Numbered from the stretch's first letter, positions 1 to 11,300 are shown. The stretch: 64,000 bases of DNA from Paguma larvata (GCA_030068075.1 CM057844.1:15174001-15238000); one strand, 5' to 3'. The notes: generated by a model not told the origin, from the sequence alone. Made by a program: numbers and translations.

Positions 1-239
1 TGTTTTATTAACACCCCCAAGGGTAGAGCTCCTGTGGCCTATAAGCTTTGGAAAGAACCACCTAGGAAGTATATGACTTGTCACAATGAAATGTACTTAG
101 AAAGTGCCCAAACTATGTTGTCCAGAATGCCATTTAACATGGGGGACTCCAACTAGGTTGCAGACTTAGCACTTTGTAAGTATTTACTGTGATAATTACG
201 GCAGCATATAAATCATCAGTAATTCTCCATCCTGGATTT

Positions 240-560
240 CTGATCATCAGCCAGCATCTTCATGAGTTTTTTGGGTTTTTTGTTTGTTTGTTTTTGTTTT
301 TTGTTTGTTTGTTTTTAACATACTAAAGCACCTATAAAGTTTTAGGCTGATCAACAGTCAGCATCTTCATGAGTTTTTTGGGTTTTTTGTTTGTTTGTTT
401 TTGTTTTTTGTTTGTTTGTTTTTAACATACTAAAGCACCTATAAAGTTTTAGGCTGATCAACAGTCAGCATCTTCATGAGTTTTTTGGGTTTTTTGTTTG
501 TTTGTTTTTGTTTTTTGTTTGTTTGTTTTTAACATACTAAAGCACCTATAAAGTTTTAGG
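240..560. repeat. 107-bp minisatellite, exactly three units
   Basis: Three head-to-tail units at 240-346, 347-453 and 454-560, each 107 bases. Units 2 and 3 are identical over their full length; unit 1 differs from them at two bases close to its start. Each unit contains a T-rich core with two gtttgtttgttttt blocks between unique flanks, so the array is a duplication of a single-copy segment rather than simple slippage. The near identity implies a recent or actively homogenised array, or possibly an assembly error. No protein or RNA function is evident. Confidence 0.97.
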
Positions 561-1029
561 TTTGATCTTAGTTTCATCAAGTTACTTTCAAATGATATAG
601 TAGAGCCCATCACGAAAATAGTTCTGTTAAGATGATTTTTATACATCGGGAGGTCAAAACATGTCCCTCTCAAATCTAATAAGTATGTACTCTAAAAGCC
701 TCCACTGATGGAGGAAGCCTGGACATTAAATGTGTCATCTGACTCCAAGCACAAGTGCTATAAAGAATTATACTATTGTCTGCATTTCGACAACCCTTCT
801 TGGAAGCAGTTTGGTGTTTCTAATTAACCATTTCACTGGCCCACAAACATTTTATGTTTTATTTGCTCATACTACACATTGTTCAGAAATGATTTGTAAA
901 GGTAATCCAGATAAGCAAGCATCATCTTAATTATAGATACATATAATTATATGTATACAAAATAGTGCTGACAGAGTCAATGTCTTCTGAATGACCTCAA
1001 GCTATCATACAAAGGAAAAATCAAACTGT
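561..1029. other. Unannotated stretch
   Basis: AT-rich sequence with no recognised repeat, exon or RNA gene. The short open frames here have no recognisable protein similarity. Confidence 0.6.
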
Positions 1030-1232
1030 AGTGGTGAAAAACATGGACTTTGTTACCAGGCAGCCCTGGGTTCAAGCTATTGATGAGCTACATGAATTTT
1101 GGGAAAGTACTAACTTATTTCAACCACAGCTTTTTTACCTGTTAAATGTTGATAGTACTACCACCTACCTGATAAGGTTAGGAGACAATGAGTGTAATAC
1201 AAGGTCTGGGATACAGAAAGCATAAACAAACT
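1030..1232 (-). repeat. MIR SINE remnant
   Basis: The plus strand reads like the reverse of an MIR: a cagccctgggttcaag block near 1062, a decayed segment corresponding to the 'hold tight' splice-like core, then gttaaatg...gatagtacta.ccacctacc near 1141-1170, as expected for the antisense MIR middle and tail. Heavily diverged, as expected of a mammal-wide element. No target duplication visible. Confidence 0.7.
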
Positions 1233-1975
1233 TCTTGGTTTCTTTGTCCCTGATTGCTCAGCTGGGCCTACGAAAGTATAATGTTGTCAGGGTTCAAATA
1301 AGATCTCAAATGGACAACCAAGAAACTTGAGAAAACAATTGATCACAGAACCCTTCTGCGAAGAGATGGAGGATAAAGTCCTCAAACTAGAAGAATCCAA
1401 AGCTCTACCTACTGAGGCTTTGGGAACCTTAAAGTGGATGATGTCATCTTTTCTCTTTTTCTTAGCTGTTGGCTAACAGTGCTTTCTCCCACTGCAACTG
1501 ATAAACCAATTTCTACAATGAATCATCAGAATATGCTGAAATCTGTCTAGAGGAAAGGCTCTCTGTTGAATAGAGCCAAAAACATTTCCCCTTTTTTGAG
1601 ATGGAAATTTAGGTGGCCTTCACTGGCCTTGCAATTCTAATCTGGCACCAATCGTCAGATAATTCATTTAAAAAGTATTTCATCTTTTGGAAAACTCGCT
1701 GAGGTGGTATGAATAGGCACTTGGTACATTCTAGGTACTTGGTCTAAATATTAGAATGGAAAAGTTCTATTTCTTGAGATTTGTCTAATTATCCTGCTCC
1801 TACTCAGGAATTATAATTAGACAATATAACCTGATTGTCAATAAAGAAAACTTAGTTTGAGGTCACCCAAGAAAGGGAAGACATTTGCCTTCTTGCTTCC
1901 TTTACCATGAATAACAGGTAAAAGAAGATACACACAGAGATTCTGAATAAAAGAAAATACGGAATACTCTCCAAA
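1233..1975. other. Unannotated stretch
   Basis: No recognised repeat or exon. Sequence is moderately AT-rich and without long open frames. Confidence 0.6.
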
Positions 1976-2358
1976 GTCATGAATAACATATACATACAAT
2001 GGAATACAACCTAGCAATAGAAAGAAAGGGATTATCCATACAAGCAACAACATACATGAAACTCACACACATTGTGCGAATGTCAGATTCATTATACATT
2101 GTGTGATTTTATTTTAGGTTACTCTGGAAAAGGCAAAGATAATGATGATGGAGAAGAGATCAGTGGCTGCCAGGGGTTGAGGATGTAGAAAGGGCTTCAC
2201 TACAAACAGGCAAGAGAAAAGGTTTTGGAGTTAGGAACTGTTCTGTATCCTGATTATGTCAGTGGCTGTAGGACTCCATACATTGTCAAAACGCATACAA
2301 TTTATACCAAAAATATAAATTTTACTATTTGTAAATTTAAACATGAATTTTTAAAAAG
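1976..2358 (+). mobile_element. Old L1 3' end (ORF2 end and 3' UTR remnant)
   Basis: Contains the recognisable order of an L1 tail: atggaatacaacctagcaat (2000), a block on activity and display (tgaaactcacacacattg), gtggctgccaggggttgagg near 2163, ttctgtatcctgattatg near 2241, and a terminal A-rich run. All reading frames are broken. Belongs to an old L1M-type subfamily by its divergence; exact subfamily not assigned. Confidence 0.75.
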
Positions 2359-2477
2359 AAAATGTGCTGTTTATTGCAGCTTAATCTTAACACTATTTTA
2401 AACTGTGGTAGTGAGGTGGGTTTTCTCTCAAACAAAAAGGAAATTGATTAATAAAATCCTTGCAGAACCTAGTCTTC

Positions 2478-3360
2478 CCCAGATTTACTGGGTTTAATTA
2501 ACAATAAAAATTGTGGGACGCCTGGATGGCTCAGTCAGTTAATTATCCAACTTCAACTCAGGTTATGATCTCACAGTCCGTGAGTTCGAGCCCTGTGTGA
2601 GGCTCTGTACTGACAGCTCAGAGCCTGGATCCTGCTTCAGATTCTGTGTCTCTATCTCTCTATGCCCCCCCCCCATTCTTTCTCTCTCTCAAAAATAAAT
2701 AAATGTTAAAAAACAAAATAAAAACAATAAAAATTGTATAGAGTTAAGATGTACAACATGATGTTTGGATATAGGTATATACTGTGAAATGATTACTACA
2801 ATCAAGCTAATTAGCATTATCTATCACTTTACCTAGTTAACATTTCTTGTGTGTGGCGAGAACATTTAAGAGCTATGTTCAGCAACTTTCAAGTTATTAA
2901 GGATATTTGCAATGCACTGTATTCAATCTCCAAAATTTATTCATCCCACATAACTGGCCAACATCTCTCCATTTCCCCCAGTGCCTAGCCACCACCATCC
3001 TATACTCTGCTTTTATGAGTTTGGCTCTTTTGGATTCCACATATAAATGACATCGGGTAGTACAGATCTTTCCAGGTTGTCACAAATGGTAGGATTTCCT
3101 TTTTCAAGGCTGAATAATATTTGCGTGTGTGCACACATGTGTCTGTACACACATATATATGTACCACATTTTCTTTATCCATTCATTCACTGACATAGGG
3201 TTCTTTCTGTATCTTGACTACTATAAGTAAGACTGCAATGAAGATGGGAGTGAATATAACTAAGGTACTGATTTCATTTCCCTTGGATTATATGCCCAGA
3301 AGTAGGATTGCAGAATTATATGGTTGACCTATTTTTTAACTTTTTGAGGAAGAAGAGAGC
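2478..3360 (-). mobile_element. L1 3' end, antisense, split by a SINE
   Basis: On the plus strand this reads as the reverse of an L1M 3' UTR: gtacaacatgatgtttggatat at about 2750, tgtgaaatgattactacaat near 2780, a C-rich block near 2975, gattccacatataaatgaca near 3034, and ggctgaataatatt near 3108. The segment 2478-2514 upstream of the inserted SINE continues the same element (degenerate tttattgagatataattgac-like stretch). A short TG/CA-rich run lies at 3122-3160. No intact frame remains. Confidence 0.8.
2515..2723 (+). mobile_element. Felid Can-SINE inserted in L1
   Basis: tRNA-derived head (gggacgcctggatggctcag), felid body (ggctctgtactgacagctcagagcc), CT-rich stretch and A-rich tail. Flanked by an exact 14-base target duplication, acaataaaaattgt, at 2501-2514 and 2724-2737. 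It interrupts an antisense L1. Confidence 0.96.
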
Positions 3361-5032
3361 CCACTTCTCAAAACTGCAGTATAGCTGTGGATGGTCTCTG
3401 TATACCTCAATTCTATCCTTTCCCAGCTGGTGAGGCCACCTCAATGCTAAATGTCCAAGACTCCTTCAAAGTTGGGTTCCAATTAGAATTGAACAATCAG
3501 AAGCAACTTAAATATCAGAAAGGTAGTGGCCATCCTCCTGCTTCCGGATGCTCCCGGCAAGCAAGGTTTAAAGGAGGTTTTAGAGAGAGTTGTAGCAGCA
3601 ACAGTAAGTGGCATGCCTTGTACTCAAAAGTCAGTGGCAGCCACACAGTTCTTCATTTACTAGCTGTTCAGGCCATTCTGGAAGCACCTAACCCCTGCTC
3701 TGAATCTTTTCTGCTTGAAACACTTAGAGTGGGTGCTTTTTTTTTGTTTGTTTTTCCTGTCATGATCTCTGTTGATATAAACTTGATTTATAAAATGGCC
3801 CTATGTCATGACAGGATTATTTGGAAGTTCCAGAAAAACTCCATTGAAATTCAGCAATCTATGGCCAGTGTGAAGCTAGCTACCTTCTGTTTTCTAGATT
3901 TTTCATTATAACTCAGTCCTTGCTTACTGTGTCGGAATGACATATTAATTTAACAAATTATCTCATATTGATAACGGCTCTAGACTGATAATCCACAATA
4001 CCAAAGCTAGCGGAAGAAGACTCTACTTTCCACATACCTCCAAGTCTCAGAATTGAGTTTAATTCTTGGTGGTCAGATCCAGGTATCCTGTCCATTCCTG
4101 AACCAAGAGCATTCCATCCCTAGCTAGGGGAGGTCATAGCCCAGGTCACTACGATTACTGACAAATGAAGACAGAACATGAACCTTTCGACTACTGAACA
4201 ACTCATGCTTTTTAAGGGTTTTCTGTTGTTCATTCCTTGGGGAGTTTAAATGCATCTTTCCTTCTCTGTTAACATCTAAACACATTAGTTAAACCTAAAG
4301 TAAGTGCTACACACTTGTTTTAAGAAAAACTTCCCATGAGACTTGGCCAACATAGCCTGAAGCATTAGAAATAAGCCTCATTTTTAGATGCCTAAGGACT
4401 GAACCACCTGCACTGTTACTTTCTAGGGAAGGTACTTGAGCAAATTCAACATACCTACCCACCTTGCCCAAATGCTAAAACAAACATAGCATTTTGGACA
4501 TCATATGTGACAAGGTTCAAAGGAGAAATTCATCACTGAAAGGAAGAGTCATGGATGCATGGTTGTAAGTGCCTTGCACAGATGATAAATGGTACAGTTT
4601 TATTAGAGGAATGAATTCAGATATGTATTTTGGGTTCTATGGGAGAAGACAAATTTGGCTTGAGCTCATTACATGTTTTTTCTACAGTACAGGTTCCTCA
4701 TGGGAAGTGGATTTTGGTTCTTTGCCCCTTAACAACTTTCCCCTTTCCATTGATAAGAGTGTCTTATATTCTTCTTGAAATCCTCCCCTCTCTTCTCAGT
4801 TCCTAAAGTTCCAGTAATACGAACTCCAGGGGAATTCACCCAAAGCAAGTGTAGTTTATATGTAAGTACATGAAGATTATTTAAGCTACAAGTTGATATA
4901 ATGTCATAGTTGATTAAATAGTTCATGAACTACCTATTTGAGACATATTTAATGAAATACTTCATAATGTTAAGATTGTAGTTTTCATCTCCTGTTTTGG
5001 AGCCAGTAAAATTTTTTCAGAACCCACCTATA
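3361..5032. other. Unannotated stretch with a 174-codon open frame
   Basis: No repeat was confidently recognised. The frame 3387-3911 (+) is the longest in the window, but its translation has no domain, no signal peptide and low-complexity T-rich sequence near its middle (about 3738-3756). The portion 3400-3740 has the texture of an old mammalian LTR or DNA transposon (agcaacttaaatatcagaaa, cattctggaagcacc), but I cannot name it. Confidence 0.45.
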
Positions 5033-5234
5033 TTTTTTTAAGTTTATTTATTTTGAGAGAGAGTGAGCGCACATGCTGGAGGGGCAGAGAGAGTCAGTCA
5101 GGGAGAATCCCAGGCAGGCTCCACACTATCAGCATGGAGGCCAACATTGGGCTTAACCCCACAAACCGTGAGATAATGACCTGAGCCAAAACCAACTGTC
5201 TGATGCTCAACCAACTGAGTCACCCAGGCACCTC
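5033..5234 (-). mobile_element. Felid Can-SINE, antisense
   Basis: Begins on the plus strand with the T-rich reverse of the tail (tttattttgagagagag), then ggggcagagagag, the reversed felid body, and ends with ccaactgagtcacccaggca, the reverse of the tRNA head. Moderately diverged. Flanks share only a weak T-rich similarity, so no target duplication is claimed. Confidence 0.93.
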
Positions 5235-6142
5235 CAAAATGCACATATTTTTTGACGAGGCTAAAATTAGGCCTTGGGAGCCCAGGAAGTGTGACCAGAC
5301 TACCTAAAAGTAAAAATGATTAAAAGGATTATTTTTTAAAGTTGCTACATAAGAATATGCATAAAGTTTCTCTCTATTGCTAGTAGAGAAGGTCCTACTT
5401 CTGGAATTAGTGGATCCTTTAATACATTTTGCCCTTTTAACAGAAATTCTGTTCATCTCTTAAATTATCCTTTTATTGAGACTGATACAGACACAGCAGT
5501 GAATCAAAACAAAAACCCCAAAATAACCCACCAAAACTTTGCACCCACCCATCTACTTTAAAGAATTAGGCCAGATACCAGAAAAAAGAAGTTAAAAAAT
5601 TATTTTCAAGTAGCACAGGGGTTCAGACTGAGATGGTAGCTTCAAAACAAGGGGAAGCAGGAAGAAAGAAGTAAAAGTGTAATTTTCTTCTAGGAAGAGT
5701 GGGGGGAAAAAAGCTGAAAAGCATCAAATAGGTAAAATACAATAAAAATAATAGCTACCAACTATTAAACTGAAATAAGATCAAATTTTTTTCTGGATTT
5801 GATTACAGATGTATGGGTGGAAGAGATTATTGAAAGGTGTATAATTAATATTATGAAGGTAAGGGAAAGTTGACATTATGGTATTAACATCTTTACCCAG
5901 AGCAGCGCTTCTCCGACTTTAACCTGCATGCCTTACCTAGAACAAAGCTGGTTAGAGAAGCAGAATGATGGCCTGAACTCCTATTCTATTGCTACCTAGA
6001 AGTCTTGCCCCTATACCAGATGAGTGCTTTCTCATCTATTCCAAGTACGCCTGAATCATTCACTTATGGATCCCTGCTGACCCACCACTGAACATACATT
6101 TTAGTCCTACTGATTATTTTCTTTTTAGAAATAATCCCTAGA
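5235..6142. other. Unannotated stretch
   Basis: AT-rich with several A-runs. No exon, RNA gene or repeat recognised. Confidence 0.6.
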
Positions 6143-6375
6143 CGGGCGCCTGGGTGGCTCAGTCCATTAAGCATCCAACTTCGGCTAGGGCATGATGTCA
6201 GGGTTTGTGGATTACAGCCCTGTGTTGGGCTCTGTGCTGACAGCTGGGAGCCGAGAGCCTGGAGCCTGCTTGGGATTCTGTGTCTCCCTCTCTCTCTGCC
6301 TTTCCCTGCTCATGCTCTGTCTCTTTCTCTCTCAAAAATAAACATAAAAAAATTAAAAAGAAAAGCAAAAAAAGG
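6143..6375 (+). mobile_element. Felid Can-SINE
   Basis: Head gggcgcctgggtggctcag at 6144, felid body with ctgtgctgacagctgggagcc, CT-rich stretch and A-rich tail. An exact 10-base target duplication, aatccctaga, lies at 6133-6142 and 6376-6385. A small internal duplication (gggagccgagagcc) distinguishes this copy. Confidence 0.96.
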
Positions 6376-6588
6376 AATCCCTAGAAAATGATTTAAAGTG
6401 TGGCCTAAGGGCAGTCTCTATTGGAATTACAATGGGGGCTTGAGCCTACTTAAGGATATGGATTCTTTAGGCTGTCCTAAAACTACTGAATTTGCTTCTC
6501 CTAGATGGTACCTGGGAATCTGCATTTTGACAGGCAACCCTACAAACACCCACCTTATGCGACTGTTTGATAAACAAGTCAATAAGAT

Positions 6589-6770
6589 GACGGTTCTCAA
6601 CCCTGGTTACACATTAGAATCCTGAGGATGGGAGAGGGTTTACAAATCCCCATGCCTAGGCTGTACACAAACATTTATGCTGGAATCTCTGGAGGATGGC
6701 TCAGGACTCAGCAATGATCAGAGCTTCCCAGTGATTCCAGTGTGCAGCCAAGGATGAGAAACACTACTGC
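6589..6770. mobile_element. MER5A-like nonautonomous hAT element
   Basis: Terminal inverted sequences are recognisable: ggttctcaaccctggttaca at the left and ccaaggatgagaaacacta at the right. Between them lies gattccagtgtgcagcc and a diverged middle. Length of about 180 bases matches MER5A. Orientation is hard to define because the element is nearly palindromic. Confidence 0.8.
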
Positions 6771-6880
6771 AAAGATGCCAAGTACTTCCATATTTCTATC
6801 CAAAGAAAATGCATAGAATGTTAAGCATCTAGGGAAAATGATCCCTTGTTCTAACAAATATAGAAAGGTGGTTGCCTAGA

Positions 6881-6899
6881 GTTCTCTGATCCAGAGAAC
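6881..6899. other. Perfect short inverted repeat at a duplication breakpoint
   Basis: gttctctg and cagagaac are perfect 8-base arms around a 3-base loop (atc). The right arm is the beginning of the 75-base segment that occurs again at 8002-8076, so the hairpin coincides with the left edge of the duplicated unit. Confidence 0.85.
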
Positions 6900-6963
6900 A
6901 TGATTTTATTCCAACAAAACAAGCACTGATGTAGGGTCTGAACTCATGTCAGAAGGGTCTCAC
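6889..6963 (+). repeat. 75-bp direct duplicate, copy 1 (probable donor)
   Basis: Starts atccagagaacatg and ends agaagggtctcac. It matches 8002-8076 at 73 of 75 positions with no gaps. The right flank continues tgtggatgggc and bears no resemblance to the flank of the other copy. Confidence 0.9.
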
Positions 6964-8001
6964 TGTGGATGGGCTTTCTGGCTGTCCAGAGAATTAGAAA
7001 TTCTTATTATTTCCATGCGGTCACTTTTGGCAGTTACAAAGTCAGGAGTTTTACAAGAAAATCATTTGTATGGATTTTCTGGTCAAGCTACTAAATAATA
7101 AATGCTCCCCTGCAAATGAGTAGATTGATTTAATAGCAATGGCAGGTTATAGTGACCCATATTAGTTCCCAGGGCTCTTTACGGAGCAAATAAGAGAAAC
7201 TACAGGAAGACAGAATTTCTGCCAAGCAGAGTGTCTGCAATTTATCTTTCCTGATTTCAAAGTCCAAAACGCTAATGGCGTGGATTTCTGAACTGCTGCC
7301 AAAGCGTTATACCCAGTGGGTTTATTGAGGGTGTCTGTGTTCTAAATGAACAATCGTGTGATCCCTCCATAATCAAAAGCTGTTAGTTTAGCTCCCAAAG
7401 AGCTTAAGCTTTATAAAAAGACGTCTTTCTAAAGATTTTTGAAACTTGCAGAATCAGATATAAAAACAAGTAATATAGTGATTTAATATATGTGACATTT
7501 ATTAACTCAAGATAATGACTATGTAGTTAAAAGTGAGTTTGTTGGTACTTCTGTTTTGGCAATGATTTTAACATCTTTGCTGCTCTCTCTTTCCTTTTTA
7601 TCATCCCATCAATTATCCCTCGGTGCCGACCCAAAACAGGATGTGTTGCCATCCCTGCATCAGACACAAGCACCTCTCTCCACCCTCGTCCTGGACCTTG
7701 AATTGCTAGCAGAAACATCTTCAAAAGGTCCATATCCAACGGTGGTTGGCAGCTTCCTGGGGCTACCTGTGAACAACCTATGACCTTCTGCAAGTCATGT
7801 AAAAAGAGCCTTCATGTCCTCATGGAATGTCAGGCAGTGTCAACTCTTCAAACTCCTCTGATAATTAACATTCTGTTCACTTTAATCTACTTTTTCCTTC
7901 CCATCTCCTTCAATCTTGCTATGCTTACAGGCCAAATGAAAAGAAACCCTTGCCTAGTCTGTCATCACTCCTCCCCATCCAGGTGACTCCTATCTCACCC
8001 C
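6964..8001. other. Unannotated stretch
   Basis: Mostly unique-looking sequence. Part (7235-7400) has scattered CpG and a low repeat texture. The frame 7527-7793 (-) has no recognised domain. No exon can be supported. Confidence 0.55.
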
Positions 8002-8076
8002 ATCCAGAGAACATGATTTTATTCCAACAAAACAAGCACTGATGTAAGGTCTGAACTTATGTCAGAAGGGTCTCAC
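8002..8076 (+). repeat. 75-bp direct duplicate, copy 2 (probable insertion)
   Basis: Near-exact copy of 6889-6963, 1,113 bases downstream in the same orientation; the two differences are g/a and c/t. The sequence tctcacccca occurs at 7993-8002 immediately before it and again at 8071-8080 over its right edge, like a 10-base target duplication. There is no A-tail, so retrotransposition is unlikely. Confidence 0.88.
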
Positions 8077-10399
8077 CCCATGGGAGACAAGTGGCTGGCC
8101 CACAGAAGGCATCTAGAGGTGGGAGACATGAAGTTGTATAAATTCCTCACTCTCCCACTCACCTAATTACCTGTCTGAGCCTCCATCTTGTCTTACCACA
8201 CTCTTATCATAATCTCTGCAAATATCTCTGACTGTCCACTTTGAAAATAATTTGGTGGCTCTCCTCAGATGGCACCAGCTCCTGGGTCCCTATACCATCA
8301 AGACCATTCCTTCTCCCACCTGCCCAACCCCATCCACCTACTTGACTCAGAAGACAGAATTCTGTATCCTACCCCACTGCTTCCATAACTACCACCACAA
8401 CCCATCTTTCATGACAGGTGTTAGACTTGGCACAGGTGGAATTCACCTAGATAATGCTACTTAATGCCAAATGAGTCATTAAAGGTAAACAGCTCTGCAA
8501 AGAGGAACCCGTAACCTCTGCTTCCTTAGGGTAAGAACAGAATCCAGATTCATTTTTGTCCTAAGATGCAAGGTTATAGCTCCATGTCACTTTGCATTAA
8601 TGAGGTCTCTGCTTCTTCAGCTACTGGTGGGTACAGAAGTGCATAACCAGGCAGTTTTCATTAAAAACTGTGTCCTTGGACAGGTCTTCGATATCCACAG
8701 GGAAGACTTCCATTTGCCTAATATTAATAGCTTAGAAAATCACTATTGATTGTGAGAAGGTAAACATTTCATTCTTTTTATTTATGCTATCAATTACACA
8801 CTCAGACTCAACAGAAGGAATAAATATGTTCAATCCCAACCACAATAAAAATGCAATCTATTCATTTGCAATTTAAGTTCTCATTTTGATTTCTCTAAAA
8901 TGATCTATTTCAAAGTCATTAAAACTATGCTTACAAAGAATATTCAAGGCCATGAAAAAGCACTCACGATATAATGTTCTTCAGAAAAAAAAAAAAAAAC
9001 GGCATATAGACAGTATATGTCCAAAGTTTTAAAAAATAGTATAGGTATAAGTCTGGAAATACTAGAAATACAACAGAATATTACTATTTATGTCTGAATG
9101 TTAGGACTGCAGTAAATATTTCATATCTTCTTTGTAATTTTATAAATTTTACAACTCTTCAATGTGCATGGATGTATAAGGTCTACATTCAGCAAATTAA
9201 AATGATTCCTGCATCTCCTTTGTTTTAATTGTCCTACTGAAAATATAGTTAGTGTGATTTGCTCAGATGCTTCTTTATGTGTAGAAAATGAACCATTGAG
9301 CACTGGCAGAAGACTTCATGCTTTCCATGTGCCTGGGCCCAAAGGATGAGGAAGGGAATTGATTTTAGGATTGGTATGGGAGTGATAACACTTACCTCTG
9401 GGGCAAATATACTTGGGATGGGAGAGAAGAAAAACAATGGCTTTAATACTTTTTGTGTACTTACCTTTTTATTTCTAAATATATTGCTTTGTTATTAATT
9501 TTTATATTCCTTCCATTTTTTTTTATTTCTAAACATATTGCTTCCTACTTGCTAAGGCAACGTGTTCTGCTTTAAGAACATACTTGTATTTATTTTACTT
9601 TTTTAATATTTTCATTTGGAAAAAGCTAAGAATATAATTCTATGATCATCTTTCTGTGAAAATTTGTAAAACAAGAATATCGAGTCCCTTCCTTTTGTCT
9701 TCCAGTCAGACTTGGGAGATAAGCAATGGTATTAGTAATTGTATATGCACATGTTCATGTGTATACATACAAACACCATGTGTATATGTATAGCAGCATA
9801 TGTATATTCATATGCATGATATAAAATAGATATACAAAAATATATGCTTTAAAAAAACCAACATCAGCTTTAGAAAGTTCCTTGCAGTATGCATTTTTAA
9901 GAACACAAAACATATTTCATAAAGGAAGCCATTGACTTGAATGGCATACACATTTTAAAATTTAATACTGCCAAATTATGCAAATAATAAAACAATGTAA
10001 TATATGCTCTGCTTGAAAACTTTCTTTAAAAGTGGTTGTGATTTTTAATATTATAAAATCAAAGAAATTAATTAAATTAATTAAAGAAATTAAAACGGTC
10101 CAGGAGCCTGGAGTGGGAGGGAAAAAATGCCTTCAAAATAAATGGTGGGTTGTTGTTTTTGTTTTTCTTCCTTAAACTAAGAGTGTTATCTTATTATTCC
10201 TCATACTTTTTGTATATTTTATAAATATCCTTTTGAAACTGCTCAATATTTAATAAAAACTATTCTCTAAAATATATGCAAGTATATAACAAAAGCCTTC
10301 CTTTCCTATTGCACCCAGTCAATTCCCACAACATGTATAAATAAGTTGACCATTTCCGATTTCATTTTCTCTAGTGTATGTCTGTATCTCTAAAGCAGA
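8077..10399. other. Unannotated stretch with simple AT-rich pieces
   Basis: No exon or named repeat recognised. It contains an A-run at 8986-8999. A short imperfect direct repeat of tttatttctaaayatattgctt occurs near 9469-9490 and 9522-9543. There is also a TATG/CATA-rich stretch at 9736-9850 and an (AATT)-rich patch at 10062-10092. Confidence 0.55.
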
Positions 10400-10860
10400 G
10401 GCTGTTCAGTACAGGTATAGTGTGAGCCACATATGTAATTTAAAATTTTCTAGTAGTCACATTAAAAATTTTTTAAATGGTAAAATTAGGGACAACTGGC
10501 TGGCTCAGTCGGTAGAGCACGTGACTCAATATCAGAGTCCTAGGTTCAAGCCCCATGTTGGAGGTGAGGCCTACTTAAAATAATTTGTAAAAAATATACT
10601 AAAAATAGTAAAATTAATTTTAGCAATATATATTTTACCAAATATATCCCAAATTATCAGTTCAACAGATAATCAATACAAAAATTATAGAGGTATTTTA
10701 CATTCTTTCTTATTTCACATGCATCTGTGATATGAACCTGATGCATATTTACACTTACAGCACATCTCAATGTGCACAAGTCAGTGGTTCAATAACCCCA
10801 CATGACCAGCAGCTACTGAATTGGAGAGTGTACCTTCAGAAAACATGCTCAAATTCTGAT
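10400..10860 (+). mobile_element. hAT-like nonautonomous DNA transposon, split by a SINE
   Basis: Recognisable order: gtgagccacatatgtaattt (10421), attttctagtagtcacatt, then after the SINE gtaaaattaattttagcaat, cagataatcaatacaaaaat, gtattttacattctttctta and acacttacagcacatctcaa. The family is the mammalian element whose ends read like 'cactgtccaatagaa'; I do not assign a Repbase name. Related copies lie near 18.2, 46.6 and 61.3-62.1 kb. Confidence 0.75.
10489..10605 (+). mobile_element. Short-form Can-SINE (older tRNA-Lys subtype)
   Basis: Consists almost only of the tRNA-like head (ctggctcagtcggtagagca, ggttcaagccccatgttgg) and a short ctacttaaaataa tail, without the felid body. This is the shorter carnivoran subtype. 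Imperfect flanking duplication: aatggtaaaatta before and aatagtaaaatta after. Anticodon-region sequence has decayed, so it is not a functional tRNA gene. Confidence 0.88.
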
Positions 10861-11092
10861 TCCTTTGTCAAGTTAGTAATTATCATTTAACTCCATAGCA
10901 TGCCTTTCTCTCTGTTTCCATCACTGCTACTGTTGTTTCAATAATCACTTCTCAACTGACTTTTAGACCCTTCCCCTCCACCCTTCTCTCTGGTTTTCTC
11001 CTTATTTACAGAGGAGTAAACTAGACTCTGTTACTCTATTATGACTGTAAGTGGAAAACTTATGCTTTATTTTTAAATGATTTTAGACTTGT

Positions 11093-11300
11093 TTTTTTTA
11101 ATATTTATTTATTTTTGAGAAAGACAGAATGTGAGCAAAGGAGGGGCAGAGAGAGAGAGAGGGAGACACAGAATCTGAAGCAGGCTACAGGCTCTGAGCT
11201 GTCAGCACAGAGCCCGATGTGGAGCTCGAATCCAGGAGCTATGAGATCATGACCTGAGCCAAAGTCGGACGCTCAACCGATGGAGCCACCAAGGTGCCCC
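11093..11300 (-). mobile_element. Felid Can-SINE, antisense
   Basis: Plus strand runs from a T-rich tail reverse (tatttatttatttttgagaa) through gaggggcagagagagag, gctctgagctgtcagcacag and gatcatgacctgagccaaag to the head reverse at gagccaccaaggtgcccc. Nearly full length. Confidence 0.95.

Noticed and set aside
240..560. Regularly spaced repeats suggestive of a CRISPR array
   Set aside because: The whole 107-bp unit is repeated with no variable spacers, and the DNA is mammalian; it is a minisatellite.
3387..3911. 174-codon open frame, the longest in the window
   Set aside because: No domain, no plausible gene context, T-rich low-complexity stretch, and start chosen only by the first ATG. A single frame of this size is expected by chance in 64 kb on six frames.
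7527..7793. Antisense 88-codon frame overlapping a sense 75-codon frame
   Set aside because: Neither product resembles a known protein; overlap of frames on both strands is a composition effect.
9736..9850. TATG/CATA-rich stretch resembling a satellite
   Set aside because: No consistent period; a degenerate AT-rich patch rather than a tandem array.
10489..10605. Possible tRNA-Lys gene
   Set aside because: Only the pol III promoter-like head is present, the cloverleaf is not intact and target duplications flank it; it is a SINE.
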